64,000 bases of DNA, taken from the NCBI RefSeq assembly GCF_000699445.3, contig NC_067201.1, forward strand, positions 13,819,501 to 13,883,500, in the 5' to 3' direction. Origin of the DNA: Schistosoma haematobium (lineage: Eukaryota > Platyhelminthes > Trematoda > Strigeidida > Schistosomatidae). Numbering within the stretch: the first letter of the stretch is position 1; each line of letters opens with the position of its first letter. Both the position numbers and the translations under genes were made by a program. Shown one piece after another: positions 28,401-36,569 of this stretch. The notes under the pieces were generated by a model. The model ran no database searches. It saw nothing but the letters and a program-made list of their open reading frames with translations, and had not been told where the DNA came from.

Positions 28401-31400
28401 TTGTCGGACCATTATGTGTTTTAACTTATAAAAAAGAAGTATATAGTGTACCAGACAATTGGGCTAGTTTACAGGGTAAAAAGAAAACGAATAATGTTCA
28501 ACATTTATTTCAATGTGATGACCAATGTTCAGCAGGAATTATTCATCAGTATAAATCAGAATATGCACAAAGCTGGTGATTGATCATTTGTTTTAGTGTT
28601 TATTATGCTTTCATTTACACTGAATTAATGTAACTAAACTTATCTACTGATTAGATTTTTTTAACGAGTGGCTATGATTATAAATTGGCTTTTTAGATCA
28701 GTTATGGTTATGAAAAGTGTAATTTTAAATTAATCATTGTTATAATTGAAATTTTCCAGAAGAACGACTGAGTGACTCAGTTAATTATTGAATGAAAATG
28801 TATAAGTGACATATATATATTCAACCTTCGTTTATACTGATTGGCTCAAATAGGTAAATGAATTATTAATGGGTTAATATTCTATAGCATCATATAACTT
28901 ACGGCTCTATGGGTTCTAACACATGATACGTGATACACTAAAACATGGATTTCAATGCTTACTCACTTAAAATTACAATATCATTTTTATAAAAATTCAT
29001 TGTAATCTCAGTCAGTTGTTAAATGCCTGTTGTTATTTAAATGAGCTCTTTGAGAATTGCTCAAAGCTCAGCCTATTCATACTTCTACCTAATTGAACTG
29101 GTCAAACATATAAACTGTTGCTAAATTCTTCATCCATTTTTTCAAATTCTCGAATTTCGATATTATTTACTGCCATATAAACAGTTCACAAAACTACATC
29201 GAAGTCAACATCAAAGTGTGAGCTAATTTGTGAAACTGTTCAAAGTCGAAGATTTCCAAGGTGAAGAAAGTCTTGAAGTCAGCTAAAACCATAGTATATC
29301 AAATGTTTCATGCTTACGCTTTTGCTACATAAATACAGTTTAATTCATCACTAGCAAGTAACTTGGATTACATTGTCAAAATCTTTTGTTCTACTGATAA
29401 TGTTAAGAAACTATCACAGTTTCAAGTATATCACAATTGAATTTGAAGAACGTATGACAAAAAGAGTGATAGTCTACATTTTTAAAGATTTATTCATCAC
29501 AAATAATTGCTAATCACTCATTTGCTTCTACTGTTTTTTGCCTGATTATATTAACTAAAAAGATCCCAGTATGAATGTGTAATTTATATGCTCAGAAATC
29601 TGAATTTAGAGTAGAATCTAATAGATCAAATTAAAAACTTCAGTAGATTTGCAGTATATTATGATACTCAACTAACATTGATATTGATTTACTCTTTAAT
29701 CATCGGTTTGTTTTATTTGACAATCTACAGTTATCTACCAAACTCAAAACATATTTTTCCCATGAACCCCTTATATTTATTATGAACTATGTCTAGGAAA
29801 ACAGGCGAAATATCATTTATGAATTACTGTAATATTGTAAAGTTAACCAAATTTTAGTATATTTTGATTATAACTAGTAATGGAACACAGTAAATACTAC
29901 TGCGTATTTGGTGGATATACCTTGACTTCATTCAGGATGTACATACGTTAACGAATAATTCAAACTTAAGACTTGAATATTAATGACAGAAAAATACAAA
30001 ACATTGTAAAATTGTCTTTTTAGTTTATTTTCTCGACCAACTTATCTAATTTTAGTTAATTTATTAATTTGTCTATTTTTTTATTATTAAAAAGGCCACT
30101 TAAATCTCATTCCGATACCATAATTGATTTCAATTTGACCGATTTATCTGGACTGACTCAATATTCATTACCACAGAATATTGTAGAAAATACTCCATGT
30201 CAGGTAGACATTGTTGAACAAGCTATTCTTGAAGTTAAATGGAAACATTCCTGTCGTGGAAGTTTAGAGATACGTTTAATTAGTCCATCAAATACTGACG
30301 CATTAATATTAGGTCAACGAAAATTAGATACATATGCAGGTGAAGGATCAATGATATTTACGTCAGTGGTACATTGGGGTGAAATTGCTGCTGGTTTATG
30401 GAAGTTAAAGGTAAATGTGAATCAATATTATCGTCATTATTATTGTTATTATAGGTACTATTATTATTATTATTGACTTCATTCAACAAATGTTTCAATA
30501 TAGGATTCTCTGCATAGAGTATTTAACTAAATTCCTTTTAGTATTAGAAGGGGTTTAGTGGAGGTTGTAGTAATTTTAACAGTTGAGATCGTGAGTCAAT
30601 TGAAGCTAGGCCACCATGGAAAACCTGGAAGCACTAGACGACCGTTCCGTCCTATTGTGGGACTCCTCAACAATGCACATCCACGACCCCGCCTCGCGGG
30701 ATTCGGACCTAGGACCTATCAGTCTCGCGCTAGGCGCTTAACTAACTAGACCACTGATCCGGCATCCTTTTACAAAAGAAAATAAAAATACAATAACCGC
30801 ACATATACACATAAATTAAGTTAATAAAATACCCTGAATTAAATGAAATACTTTTTTAATAAGTTCCGGATCTGTACAATCTTTAGTTAGAAACATGTTT
30901 AAGAATCCAAGTTAGTAGTAGTAGTAGTGGTAGACAACTTCATAGTACTTTAACACATTTTCACATATATCTTCCATATGTATATATACACAATCAAAAG
31001 AAGTTTTATGGAACGTTAAGCATATTTCCTACTGTTTGGTAGTTCAAGATACCTTGAAGTAAAATGCTATTTTTGCGAATACCCACTATTCTTGTCAGTA
31101 TAGGGCTGTGGATATTCAACTTCGCTTAAATCATGAACCGATCAATGACAGATCACCATTGGAAATTTGGAAGCAGTGAACGACCATTGAGTCCTAGTTT
31201 GGGACTCTTCACTAGTACGCATCTGCAAACCCACACTCGGGAATCGAACCCAGGACCTTCAGTCGTGGATTGATTGAAGTCAGACATCACAACGTTGGAC
31301 GCTAAGTCAGTGTTCTAGAGATTAAGCATCTTCGTGCAAGACCGATGGTCCTGGGTTCAATTCCCGGGTGCGGGATCGTGTGATGGGATTAGTGAGTAGT

Positions 31401-33189
31401 CTCGTGTTGAGTTGACTCGGCCGTCCAGTGATTCCAGGATTCCAATATTGGTCTGTCATTGAACACTTCATGATTTCGATTCACGACACTTTTTTTAAAA
31501 TTTATAAAAATACATACGAAGCTTTTTTCTAATGATTGTGTTTCTTACTTCTGAAAACAATTCATATCAGTTGGGTTAATTTCAATATTTTAAATACTAA
31601 TTTACTGAATTCATTAAATCTTTGAGCTGAATGTAAATCTTCACAATGATTCTGTTGTAATTGTTGTTACTACCGTTGAGTTCACTGAGTTAGACGATTG
31701 AATTGTGGAGCTTGCATTGTTCTTTAAAACAACTTCATAATCAGCTCCACAACTAAACTGTTCAACTGAATGAACTCAACGACACCAAAAGCGTTCATCT
31801 GAGCTGCAAATGTTTTCTATCACTTCAAAAAGAATTGAATATTTAAAATTTTCCAATATCTTGGCACAGAATGAAGCTGTTAAAATATTAATTTATTCTT
31901 CTTAACAGTCATTTAGTTGATACTGGATAGTAGTAGAATACCATCATATAATATTACATATGATATGGCGGGCCATGACTTAATCAATTCAAATGCTATT
32001 GACATAAGAAATTAATCTTCTTCCAACCGTCTGTGCCACGTAATCACATCGTGAGATGCAGTAATTATATGCATTAGTCAATTAGTTCGATCTTCTAATT
32101 TAATGAAATTATATGTTCAAACAATAAGTCATTGATTAATTTGTGTTATATCTTGCAGCCTTGTGTCTTATTAATATATAACGTAATGACACTATCAATT
32201 AGAGAACAGTGACTTGTTGACCGGACCAATGACGCGTAAACCCGTACGAGCAGTTTAGAGTCTTTATCGGTCTTTCTTCCCATCAAGCCTTTCCTGTTGA
32301 GTCCGGAACACCAGTCTCAGCCTCCGCGATATGAATCATATATATACAAACAAAACAGACCACGTCGTATCATAAAATAGAAAATAACATTTGTCCGAGA
32401 TCTAGCCAAAAGTAACTGTGAGTGTGGGAGACTGTAATCAATAGATAGAGCATAACTCAAGAATGGTAAATCGTATAATAATACTCTATAGGTCAAAATA
32501 TAGCTTTTAATAAGAGGAACATGAACATGCATAACTTAGCTACTTAACAATTATACAATGAAAATATCTGTATCACATTGGTTCATAAATAGTTCTCAAA
32601 AGTTACCATTCATAATTCTCGTCGGGATATAACAATTTGTTATAAGTACTACTCAGTTAAATTTATACAAATTTGACCATAAAGAAATCATATAAGGTAA
32701 TGTATTCACATATTGTCTCCATCTATTTCCGAAGTCAAATAAATTCATATCAGGAGTGTTAGTACTTTTACTACACGTTGTCAGATTTAGGGTCCACTGC
32801 TTAGTTTAATATCTGATAAGTATTTAAACATCTTAATCCATCTACTTTTATTTCACCAAGAAAAAATATCTAACGAATTCATCTATATTCGTTTATTTCT
32901 ATTCATTTAGATTCATGATCATGGACAATGCAAACTAAAACAATCCACTGATGATAATAATAATAATATCAATGGTTTTATCACAGGTGTTCAGCTAACA
33001 ATTCGTGGAACATCTAAAAACAATAACGGATTTACTGTGAATAAAAATCTACTAGAACCATTATTGACAACAGTTGGTAAAGAAGCTTTGGTCACTCGTT
33101 CTGGACATGAACTACAAACAGAAGAAATTAAAAAAACATTTATAGAACAAAGAGATTTATCATTTTCACTTTCTAAATCAATATTTTAG
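9165..33189 (+). CDS. Proprotein convertase, subtilisin/kexin type (S8B), 10 exons, 5'-incomplete
   Basis: Ten exons join in one frame (664 residues): 9165-9293, 15370-15468, 17684-17922, 19576-19664, 20287-20459, 22299-22520, 26173-26273, 28228-28575, 30095-30410, 32911-33189. All introns are GT-AG. The order is prodomain tail; RIRR (58-61), the probable self-cleavage site, followed by VNDP; catalytic Asp112 (VILDDG); His157 (HGTRCAG); oxyanion Asn258 (ASGNGG); Ser334 (GTSAAAP); LTWRD; P domain about 400-600. Asn258 argues against PC2, which has Asp there. INNSFC and the P-domain start lean towards PC7-like, but the sequence is divergent and the subfamily is unsettled. The family cleaves precursors after paired basic residues in the secretory pathway. 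Signal peptide, start codon and most of the prodomain were not found; no membrane segment is visible. The end is doubtful (see last exon). Confidence 0.9.
9440..9600 (-). mobile_element. Degenerate tRNA-like SINE
   Basis: Minus orientation. The tRNA-like part starts GGATGTCAGCTCGGTGATTG (9581-9600 region), followed by a decayed B box and the hammerhead-position block. Strongly decayed. Confidence 0.5.
10450..10498. repeat. (TA)n microsatellite
   Basis: About 49 bases of TA repeat with one TG interruption. Confidence 0.95.
11748..12190. mobile_element. Inverted pair of tRNA-like SINEs
   Basis: 11748-11936 is a minus copy, 11937-12190 a plus copy; the 5' ends face each other. The plus copy starts with the family leader (ATCGTGGATTAACTGAAG), has an A-box-like GTTCAGTGGTTTATAGGCTA, a B-box-like GAGTTTGAATCTC, then GTGCACTTCTGAGGAG and GGACGAACTGGCCGTT. 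Its hammerhead is broken (GAAA is GAAC, GTC is GTT). The minus copy reads CCGAAGA for CTGANGA. It ends with the family tail ATTAAAATTACTACAATCTC. Confidence 0.75.
15370..15468 (+). CDS. Convertase exon 2: propeptide cleavage site
   Basis: Acceptor AAACAG and donor GTAAGT; 33 codons, phase 0. It encodes YAKRIRRAVNVNDPAAYYVWQY in part. RIRR followed by a VNDP motif matches the prodomain/catalytic domain junction of kexin-type convertases (NDP then aromatic-Gln before the catalytic Asp). Confidence 0.85.
15469..17683 (+). other. Convertase intron 2
   Basis: About 2.2 kb; most of its middle is the minus-strand Penelope-like element relic at 16090-16860. Confidence 0.6.
16090..16860 (-). mobile_element. 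Penelope-like element reverse transcriptase relic
   Basis: Minus-strand fragments in shifting frames follow the Penelope-like reverse transcriptase order: VTFWFTNVPLTKAIDFV near 16800, YCRQVDVTVIDSHLGSIPAE near 16600 (family type: MGSPLGPILA), YCRYTDETFIIVD near 16510, and HFLSFVPILYKRNLVRRLLNR at 16230-16310. The catalytic (F/Y)VDDTF is read as YTDETF. Several stops and frameshifts; dead. The GIY-YIG endonuclease part was not identified. Confidence 0.75.
17684..17922 (+). CDS. Convertase exon 3: catalytic Asp
   Basis: Acceptor TTACAG, donor GTAAGT, phase 0 in and phase 2 out. It encodes the GLDIN and TGRGTSVVILDDGLDTSHPDL segments; the first Asp of DDG is the catalytic Asp. An insertion-like NMDRPQENGLSPRGPRK stretch precedes the His exon. 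Confidence 0.93.
19576..19664 (+). CDS. Convertase exon 4: catalytic His
   Basis: Acceptor TTTTAG, donor GTAAGT. It encodes HGTRCAGLAGAVINNSFC, with catalytic His in HGTRC, then HGVAPKTKLG. Phase 2 in and phase 1 out; both joins keep the frame. Confidence 0.93.
20287..20459 (+). CDS. Convertase exon 5: substrate-pocket region
   Basis: Acceptor TCCTAG, donor GTAACT. It encodes IRMLTGPVTDFVEAK and the SSWGPSDDGITMD block. The family's SxSWGPxDDGKTxDGP region contributes acidic substrate-binding residues; here K and G of KTxDGP are replaced. Confidence 0.92.
21370..21500 (-). mobile_element. RTE (SR2-like) 5'UTR fragment
   Basis: The reverse complement matches the start of the element at 63028: CAACTCCGCCTGGAGTCCC, then GGATAAAGGAGGAGGGTTAT, GGTTAGCGACCCCATCCCGT and AAAAAACGCTAACCAGAAAAA. 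Only this 5' piece is present. Confidence 0.85.
21945..22150 (+). mobile_element. tRNA-like SINE, best-preserved plus copy
   Basis: Leader GTGGATTGATTGAAGTTAAA, A-box-like AAGCTCAGCGGTTCATAGG, B-box-like AAGTTTGGATCC, then GGATCGTGGATGTGC, a hammerhead-type block and CAGTGCTTCCAAGC. The family combines a polymerase III promoter-like head with a ribozyme-like body. Ends approximate; no coding capacity. Confidence 0.75.
22061..22110 (+). ncRNA. Hammerhead-type ribozyme motif inside SINE
   Basis: GCACT (22063-22067), core CTGAGGA (22069-22075), stem II GTC...GAC, GAAA (22091-22094), triplet ATC (22100-22102) and AGTGC (22104-22108), which pairs with GCACT as stem I. All invariant core bases are present. 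AUC is an allowed NUH cleavage triplet, but stem II is short and one stem III pair is C-A, so activity would be weak at best. Confidence 0.55.
22299..22520 (+). CDS. Convertase exon 6: oxyanion Asn
   Basis: Acceptor TTGATAG, donor GTAAAT; 74 codons, phase 0. It encodes GRNGLGSIYIFASGNGG, with the oxyanion-hole Asn, then DSCGADGF and the AVSAVDNLGQKTMYSEPCS block equivalent to the YSExCS of other convertases. Confidence 0.93.
23930..23990. repeat. (ATT)n-(AGT)n microsatellite
   Basis: ATT units followed by AGT units with single-base interruptions. Confidence 0.85.
25990..26085 (-). mobile_element. Decayed RTE 5'UTR fragment
   Basis: TTCCAAACCTAAACCCCTTT, TTATCAGGAATTCGGACTGG and CAGTAACACTAGAAGAGCTC align in order with the RTE 5'UTR (reverse complement) seen at 36120-36205, but with many changes. 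It ends about 90 bases before the catalytic-Ser exon. Confidence 0.55.
26173..26273 (+). CDS. Convertase exon 7: catalytic Ser
   Basis: Acceptor TTTGTAG, donor GTAAGT, phase 0 in and phase 2 out. It encodes SFMGTSAAAPMFAGCLALALEA; Ser in GTSA is the nucleophile. Both flanking introns carry decayed RTE 5'UTR sequence close to the exon. Confidence 0.93.
26335..26435 (-). mobile_element. Decayed RTE 5'UTR fragment
   Basis: Same region and strand as the piece before the exon: TTAGTAACTATATGCCTATC, TTTACCAGAGCTTCTGACAG and CCAGTAACCCTAGAAAGACT. It starts about 60 bases after the catalytic-Ser exon. Confidence 0.5.
26890..27065 (+). mobile_element. Degenerate tRNA-like SINE
   Basis: Plus orientation: TCATTGGTGTAAAGGTCAAA (A-box area), GGATTCGATATCC (B-box area), GTCGTGGATGAGCAC, then TACTTGGACGAAACAGTTGTC with the GAAA core still visible, and CAATGCTTTTAGAC. 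The CTGANGA half is lost (TAATGAA). Confidence 0.6.
27320..27380 (+). other. Possible alternative terminal exon of the convertase
   Basis: A strong acceptor (TTTTCTTCCAG) is followed by 61 bases that would join exon 7 in phase and read NQISNPPGFTMKKAIEPEIL then TAG. Such a message would end right after the catalytic Ser segment and lack LTWRD and the P domain. No clear polyadenylation signal was seen, so it may be chance. Confidence 0.3.
27840..28085. repeat. Foldback-family repeat
   Basis: Contains GTTTTGTTCTCTGAGCTGGA, TGATTTGGTTGTCGAGC and, at the other end, AAATCATCCACCTGAGCTAC, shared with 2107-2300. The inverted structure is decayed. Confidence 0.65.
28228..28575 (+). CDS. Convertase exon 8: end of catalytic domain, start of P domain
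   Basis: Acceptor ATACTAG. It opens with NPKLTWRDISHLLPW, the conserved LTWRD segment, then KGWLVNGAG and FHHPFIGFGTIDCYRLV, matching the G-FGxxDA region. Donor chosen is GTGATT after AGCTG: this gives phase 2 and a Trp codon with the next exon (AQSW then PLKSHS). Without splicing a TGA follows at once. Confidence 0.85.
30095..30410 (+). CDS. Convertase exon 9: P domain
   Basis: Acceptor AAAAAG, donor GTAAAT. It encodes CQVDIVEQAILEVKWKHSC, RGSLEIRLISPSNTDALIL and WGEIAAGLWKLK, the RGxLxxxLxSPxGT and WGExxxGxWxL hallmarks of the convertase P domain. Confidence 0.9.
30545..30770 (-). mobile_element. tRNA-like SINE, near full length
   Basis: Minus orientation: GGATGCCGGATCAGTGGTCT (A-box area), TAGGTCCGAATCCCGC (B-box area), GTCGTGGATGTGCATTG, TTGAGGAGTCCCACAATAGG, ACGGAACGGTCGTC, TAGTGCTTCCAGG and the tail TTAAAATTACTACAACCTCC. 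The hammerhead core is off at two sites (TTGAGGA for CTGANGA, GGAA for GAAA). It is the clearest copy for the whole family layout. Confidence 0.8.
31095..31490. mobile_element. Inverted pair of tRNA-like SINEs
   Basis: 31095-31262 is a minus copy and 31263-31490 a plus copy, with 5' ends facing, as at 11748-12190. The plus copy starts GTGGATTGATTGAAGTCAGA, then GTGTTCTAGAGATTAAG, the B-box-like GGGTTCAATTCCC, and CGGCCGTCCAGTGATTCCAG. Both hammerhead cores are decayed. Confidence 0.75.
31680..31815. repeat. Foldback-family repeat
   Basis: GTTGAGTTCACTGAGTTAGA with GTGGAGCTTGCATTG, and the inverse TCAGCTCCACAACTAAACTG and GTTCAACTGAATGAACTCAA. Two imperfect arms around a short loop; the same family as 2107-2300. 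Confidence 0.6.
32911..33189 (+). CDS. Convertase exon 10: end of P domain and C-terminal tail
   Basis: Acceptor TTTAG. It encodes IHDHGQCKL (the family has a V-D-G position here), then ITGVQLTIRGTS, the closing P-domain strand, and a polar tail. TAG at 33187-33189 ends the frame, but its G starts a perfect donor GTAAGT (33189-33194). The message may therefore be spliced on and the stop never used. Confidence 0.8.
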   Translation: MHDHGQCKLKQSTDDNNNNINGFITGVQLTIRGTSKNNNGFTVNKNLLEPLLTTVGKEALVTRSGHELQTEEIKKTFIEQRDLSFSLSKSIF

Positions 33190-33204
33190 TAAGTACTTTT
33201 TTTA

Positions 33205-33420
33205 TTACTAACTGTTACTAACAGGAGGTTTGTGGGGGTTGTTGACTTTCCATAGACTTTTTTATTCATTGATTTTAGCTGGATAACTATTGAAAAAGTA
33301 GGTACTGGAGAGCAGTTTCGTCCTAGTACGGATTTCTTCAGAAGTGCTTGCGAGGTCGAAGGTTCTAGGTTCGTTCCCTGGTAGGGTTGTGAATATATGT
33401 TGCTAATAAGTCGCATAAAA
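33205..33420. mobile_element. Decayed SINE mosaic
   Basis: Begins with a SINE tail in minus sense (GTTTGTGGGGGTTGTTG), then GCAGTTTCGTCCTAGTACGG (minus hammerhead block), then GCGAGGTCGAAGGTTCTAGG with GTTCGTTCCC in plus sense. Another minus-to-plus junction, heavily worn. Confidence 0.5.
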
Positions 33421-34721
33421 CGACGAAGCCACTGTCTTATGCTTCATATTTTTCGATGATTTTCCACCTAACTTCAATGAATGATGTAACTTACAAAGTT
33501 TAATCACTAGTATTTTTACCACGAAACTTTTAAGAATGAAAAATACTGAATTAATCAAGTGAAGTTGACATTTCATTCATTGTTCATTGGATAGATTTAA
33601 CTTTAGCGTAGTTTGTTAATCAGACGTTTCTTCTATTCATTTTATTATTTTGGTTTTATTTATAATGCTATGATTATGAAGATAATCGTTGTTTAAACCC
33701 TTAATTCAAATGAAGAATTATTAGGAATTGTGGAGTATATTGACTAGATATTTCATTCTTGATTAAAATACGCTATAGCAACACTCCTACAATGAATTTC
33801 AATTATAGTTAATTTTGGTTAAGCTCTTCTATCACCTTACATAACAGACAATGTTATTAGAACAGTAACAATTCGCATATTCCTTTGTACTATTATGATC
33901 ACTATCATATATGTAGAAATGTTTAGTCTTGATCACACGACAGCCTATGCACATCTTTCTTTAGCTTAAATGTTGATGGCTTAAATATCTCTTAGTGAAT
34001 CATTTTCTTCCTCAAGTATATTTTGTACTCGAGTCCTATTATTAGGCATTGTCTTGCGTAGTAGTGCCTTATTTGATTTGACTAGAAATTTGCCTCTGTA
34101 TTTGCTTTCATACACACATTCGCCCCTCTGCTTCTAATTCACCCGGTGTGCTTGTAGCTTTGTTATTCATGTTTGTTTTCTAATTGACTCATGATTTCAA
34201 CTAGTGAAAATCTCCATAAAACCCCTCTTGATAATATCCGCTAATAAACTGTAGTTGCCGCTTCTTATTGCCTTCTGATTTCCAACACCATTGAGATTTA
34301 TATAATAACGGTTACAAAGGTGATTGATTAACGAAGCAAAGCCACTTCAACTTTTATCTTGTTAACCCATAATTTCATAGGGAATTGAAACTGATCATTA
34401 CCTATTCATGAAAACCATAAGCTTAGTACTATTTTATTTACTTAATTGGTGTCAAGTTATTCATAATTCCAGTTTCCGTCTATTTATGACACATTAGTAT
34501 CGTTAGTTAACCCCATCTACGAACTATTGTCACATTTCCAACTTCATTGCTTAGAAAAAAAAGAAAGAATTTATTTTCATCTTGATAAATAAGTCTTTAT
34601 TCAAAATGGAAATTATAATCAAGTGTTTGAAATTCAATTACTTCATTCATTATATCATAAATTAAAAAAGTTTGTAAGTGATTTATCTGTCAATTCCCAA
34701 ATTTAAATTTATTATCTGAAG
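33421..34721. other. AT-rich sequence downstream of the convertase
   Basis: Only a SINE tail piece near 34180-34232 (GACTCATGATTTCAACTAGT). If the GTAAGT at 33189 is used, a further terminal exon should lie here or beyond; I could not pick one out. Confidence 0.4.
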
Positions 34722-34870
34722 GGGTTTTGTGGATATTATAGTAATTTCAATGGTTAAGATCATGAGTCAGTTGAAGCTAGACCACCATGGAAAACGGCCG
34801 TCCAGTGCGTCCAGATTTCCCATGGTAGTCTAGCTTCAACTGACTCATGATCTTAACCATTGAAATTAAA
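34722..34870. mobile_element. SINE 3'-end foldback, near-perfect
   Basis: Left arm (minus) TTTCAATGGTTAAGATCATG, AGTCAGTTGAAGCTAGACCA and CCATGGAAAA. Right arm (plus) TTTCCCATGGTAGTCTAGCT, TCAACTGACTCATGATCTTA and ACCATTGAAATTA. About 60 bases pair almost perfectly around a ~20 base centre that keeps CGGCCGTCCAGTGC of the hammerhead 3' part. Confidence 0.8.
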
Positions 34871-35353
34871 TTTACTACTTAAATAATCCTAAACTATATT
34901 AAATTTATTTTCGTAAACTTTTTTGTGTTGTATCAGATTAGGAGTAAATTAGAACAAGTAATTTTATGATTAACGTCAGTTATTTCAGTGTCTATATTTT
35001 TTTCTAATCATTAACCTATTTTCCATTATGTAACATTGACTCAAGTCTTTGTTATTCTTATCACAACTAGTATATCTGTCATCACACTATCGATTTGTAC
35101 TTTTCACTTATTATGTTTAGTTATGTAAGTTATTTCATTGTTACCATTGTTTCATAAATTGCCTTGATTAGTTTAATAATTTGATATATGCATATAAATA
35201 CTACTGTATATTAGAGTAAAACATGGTGATGATCTAATCGAAAACAATATTGTTCGTCTATATATGTCAGTTAATCTATGAAAAATACCTTCATATTGTG
35301 ATTGTATTCTAACGGTATTGAGTAATTTTCAATGGGTACAATTAATGTGGCGC

Positions 35354-35359
<6 letters not shown>

Positions 35360-35389
<30 letters not shown>
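35360..35389. repeat. (TA)n microsatellite
   Basis: About 30 bases of pure TA repeat. Confidence 0.95.
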
Positions 35390-35391
<2 letters not shown>

Positions 35392-35884
35392 TATTTATCC
35401 TAAACTCCATTAGTTAGGATATAAGCTATTCCGTTTCAATAAGCGATATAGTAAATCAGAATACAGTAATTCATAAACTGTATAATTTAATAAACTGAAA
35501 TTTGAATATGATGTTTGCCCCATTCAAATTTACCTCCTCTTTGTTTTTTTTCTTCTTTCATATTATTACAGACAACTTTCAAAAGACTAATTGAAACTTA
35601 ATGGTTGTGAAAATTTTTCCTCTATTTATTGCATACATAATTTACATATTTATTCTCATACATATCAATTAATAGAGAGAGAGACAGACAGAATGACAGA
35701 TTAATTGTAAAATGTAATTTATTACTCAAAATGGATTTTTCTTATTTTAGCCTTATAAAATCTTTTCAGATATAATTCATATTGAAATTATTCAACGTTT
35801 CTTTTGAAATTTTGACTACAATATTCCAATCAATGTATTATAATTTGTCATAAAGACAAGGTATAGTGCAGTAATACAGCAATT

Positions 35885-36205
35885 TGAAAAACGCTCCCGG
35901 TCTCCCATTTTGTACGAGCATTCTATGTACCTAAATAAAAGATTGCTCTGGTTGTCAGAAGGGACATCAGCCTCGTGACTTCCGTAGGAACTCGGCTTTC
36001 ACCATGAGGCATAATAACTTTTCTAAATGAAGACCTTCTGACTCCTAAGGCAGAGTTTAAGTGGTTTGAGCAATTTTTCTGGTTAGAGATTTTTTAGTAA
36101 GTTAGTTTTCTATGAAATGAGGTTGCTAACCCCATCCCCAACCCTCCTCCTTTATCCGGGCTTGGGATCGGCATTGGCCCCGTAGGGGCTCCAGGCGGAG
36201 TTGAT
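35885..36205 (-). mobile_element. RTE (SR2-like) 5'-end fragment
   Basis: The reverse complement covers the 5'UTR (CAACTCCGCCTGGAGCCCCT), the stretch with GGAGTCAGAAGGTCTTCATT, the start region ATGCCTCATGGTGAAAGCCG and the first endonuclease codons (matching the GTWNVRT region), then stops. It corresponds to 63028 to about 63350 of the other copy. Confidence 0.85.
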
Positions 36206-36429
36206 AAGGGATAGTGGATGAAGTTAAGACTTTGTGGTGATAATTAGTTATATAATGTATGACTTTGTTATTGTTCATTAGAAATAATATGATTCATGCA
36301 CTACTAATAATGAACTGAAAGATGAATGAGATAAGGTTTGCTGTGATTGATAGATATTCGGTCAGTAAGAAGTTAATACTTTACTATATAGGTATAAGAA
36401 GCCAGCTATATCATCCTTAATTAGTGATA

Positions 36430-36560
36430 AATTCCCTTGGTATTAGTTACCTGAATCTTCCCATTGTTGTTTAAGACTGTAATGGATAAGTCTTTTGTTG
36501 GCATATGTGCGTAGTCACTATCTGTAATTGCATAATTACTTATGTTCGAAACTCATAATG
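36430..36560 (-). mobile_element. Smalpha tail fragment
   Basis: CTTCCCATTGTTGTTTAAGA and GGATAAGTCTTTTGTTGGCA match the tail of the copy at 1385-1600 in the same orientation. The hammerhead part is absent. Confidence 0.65.
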
Positions 36561-36569
36561 ATAGTCAAT

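Larger units (their letters stand above)
28576..32910 (+). other. Convertase introns 8 and 9
   Basis: Introns 28576-30094 and 30411-32910. The first is featureless AT-rich sequence. The second carries a full SINE, a SINE inverted pair and a foldback-family copy. Confidence 0.55.

Noticed and set aside
30545..30770. A functional tRNA gene suggested by A- and B-box-like sequence
   Set aside because: No acceptor stem pairing and the same head occurs in many repeat copies; it is a SINE.
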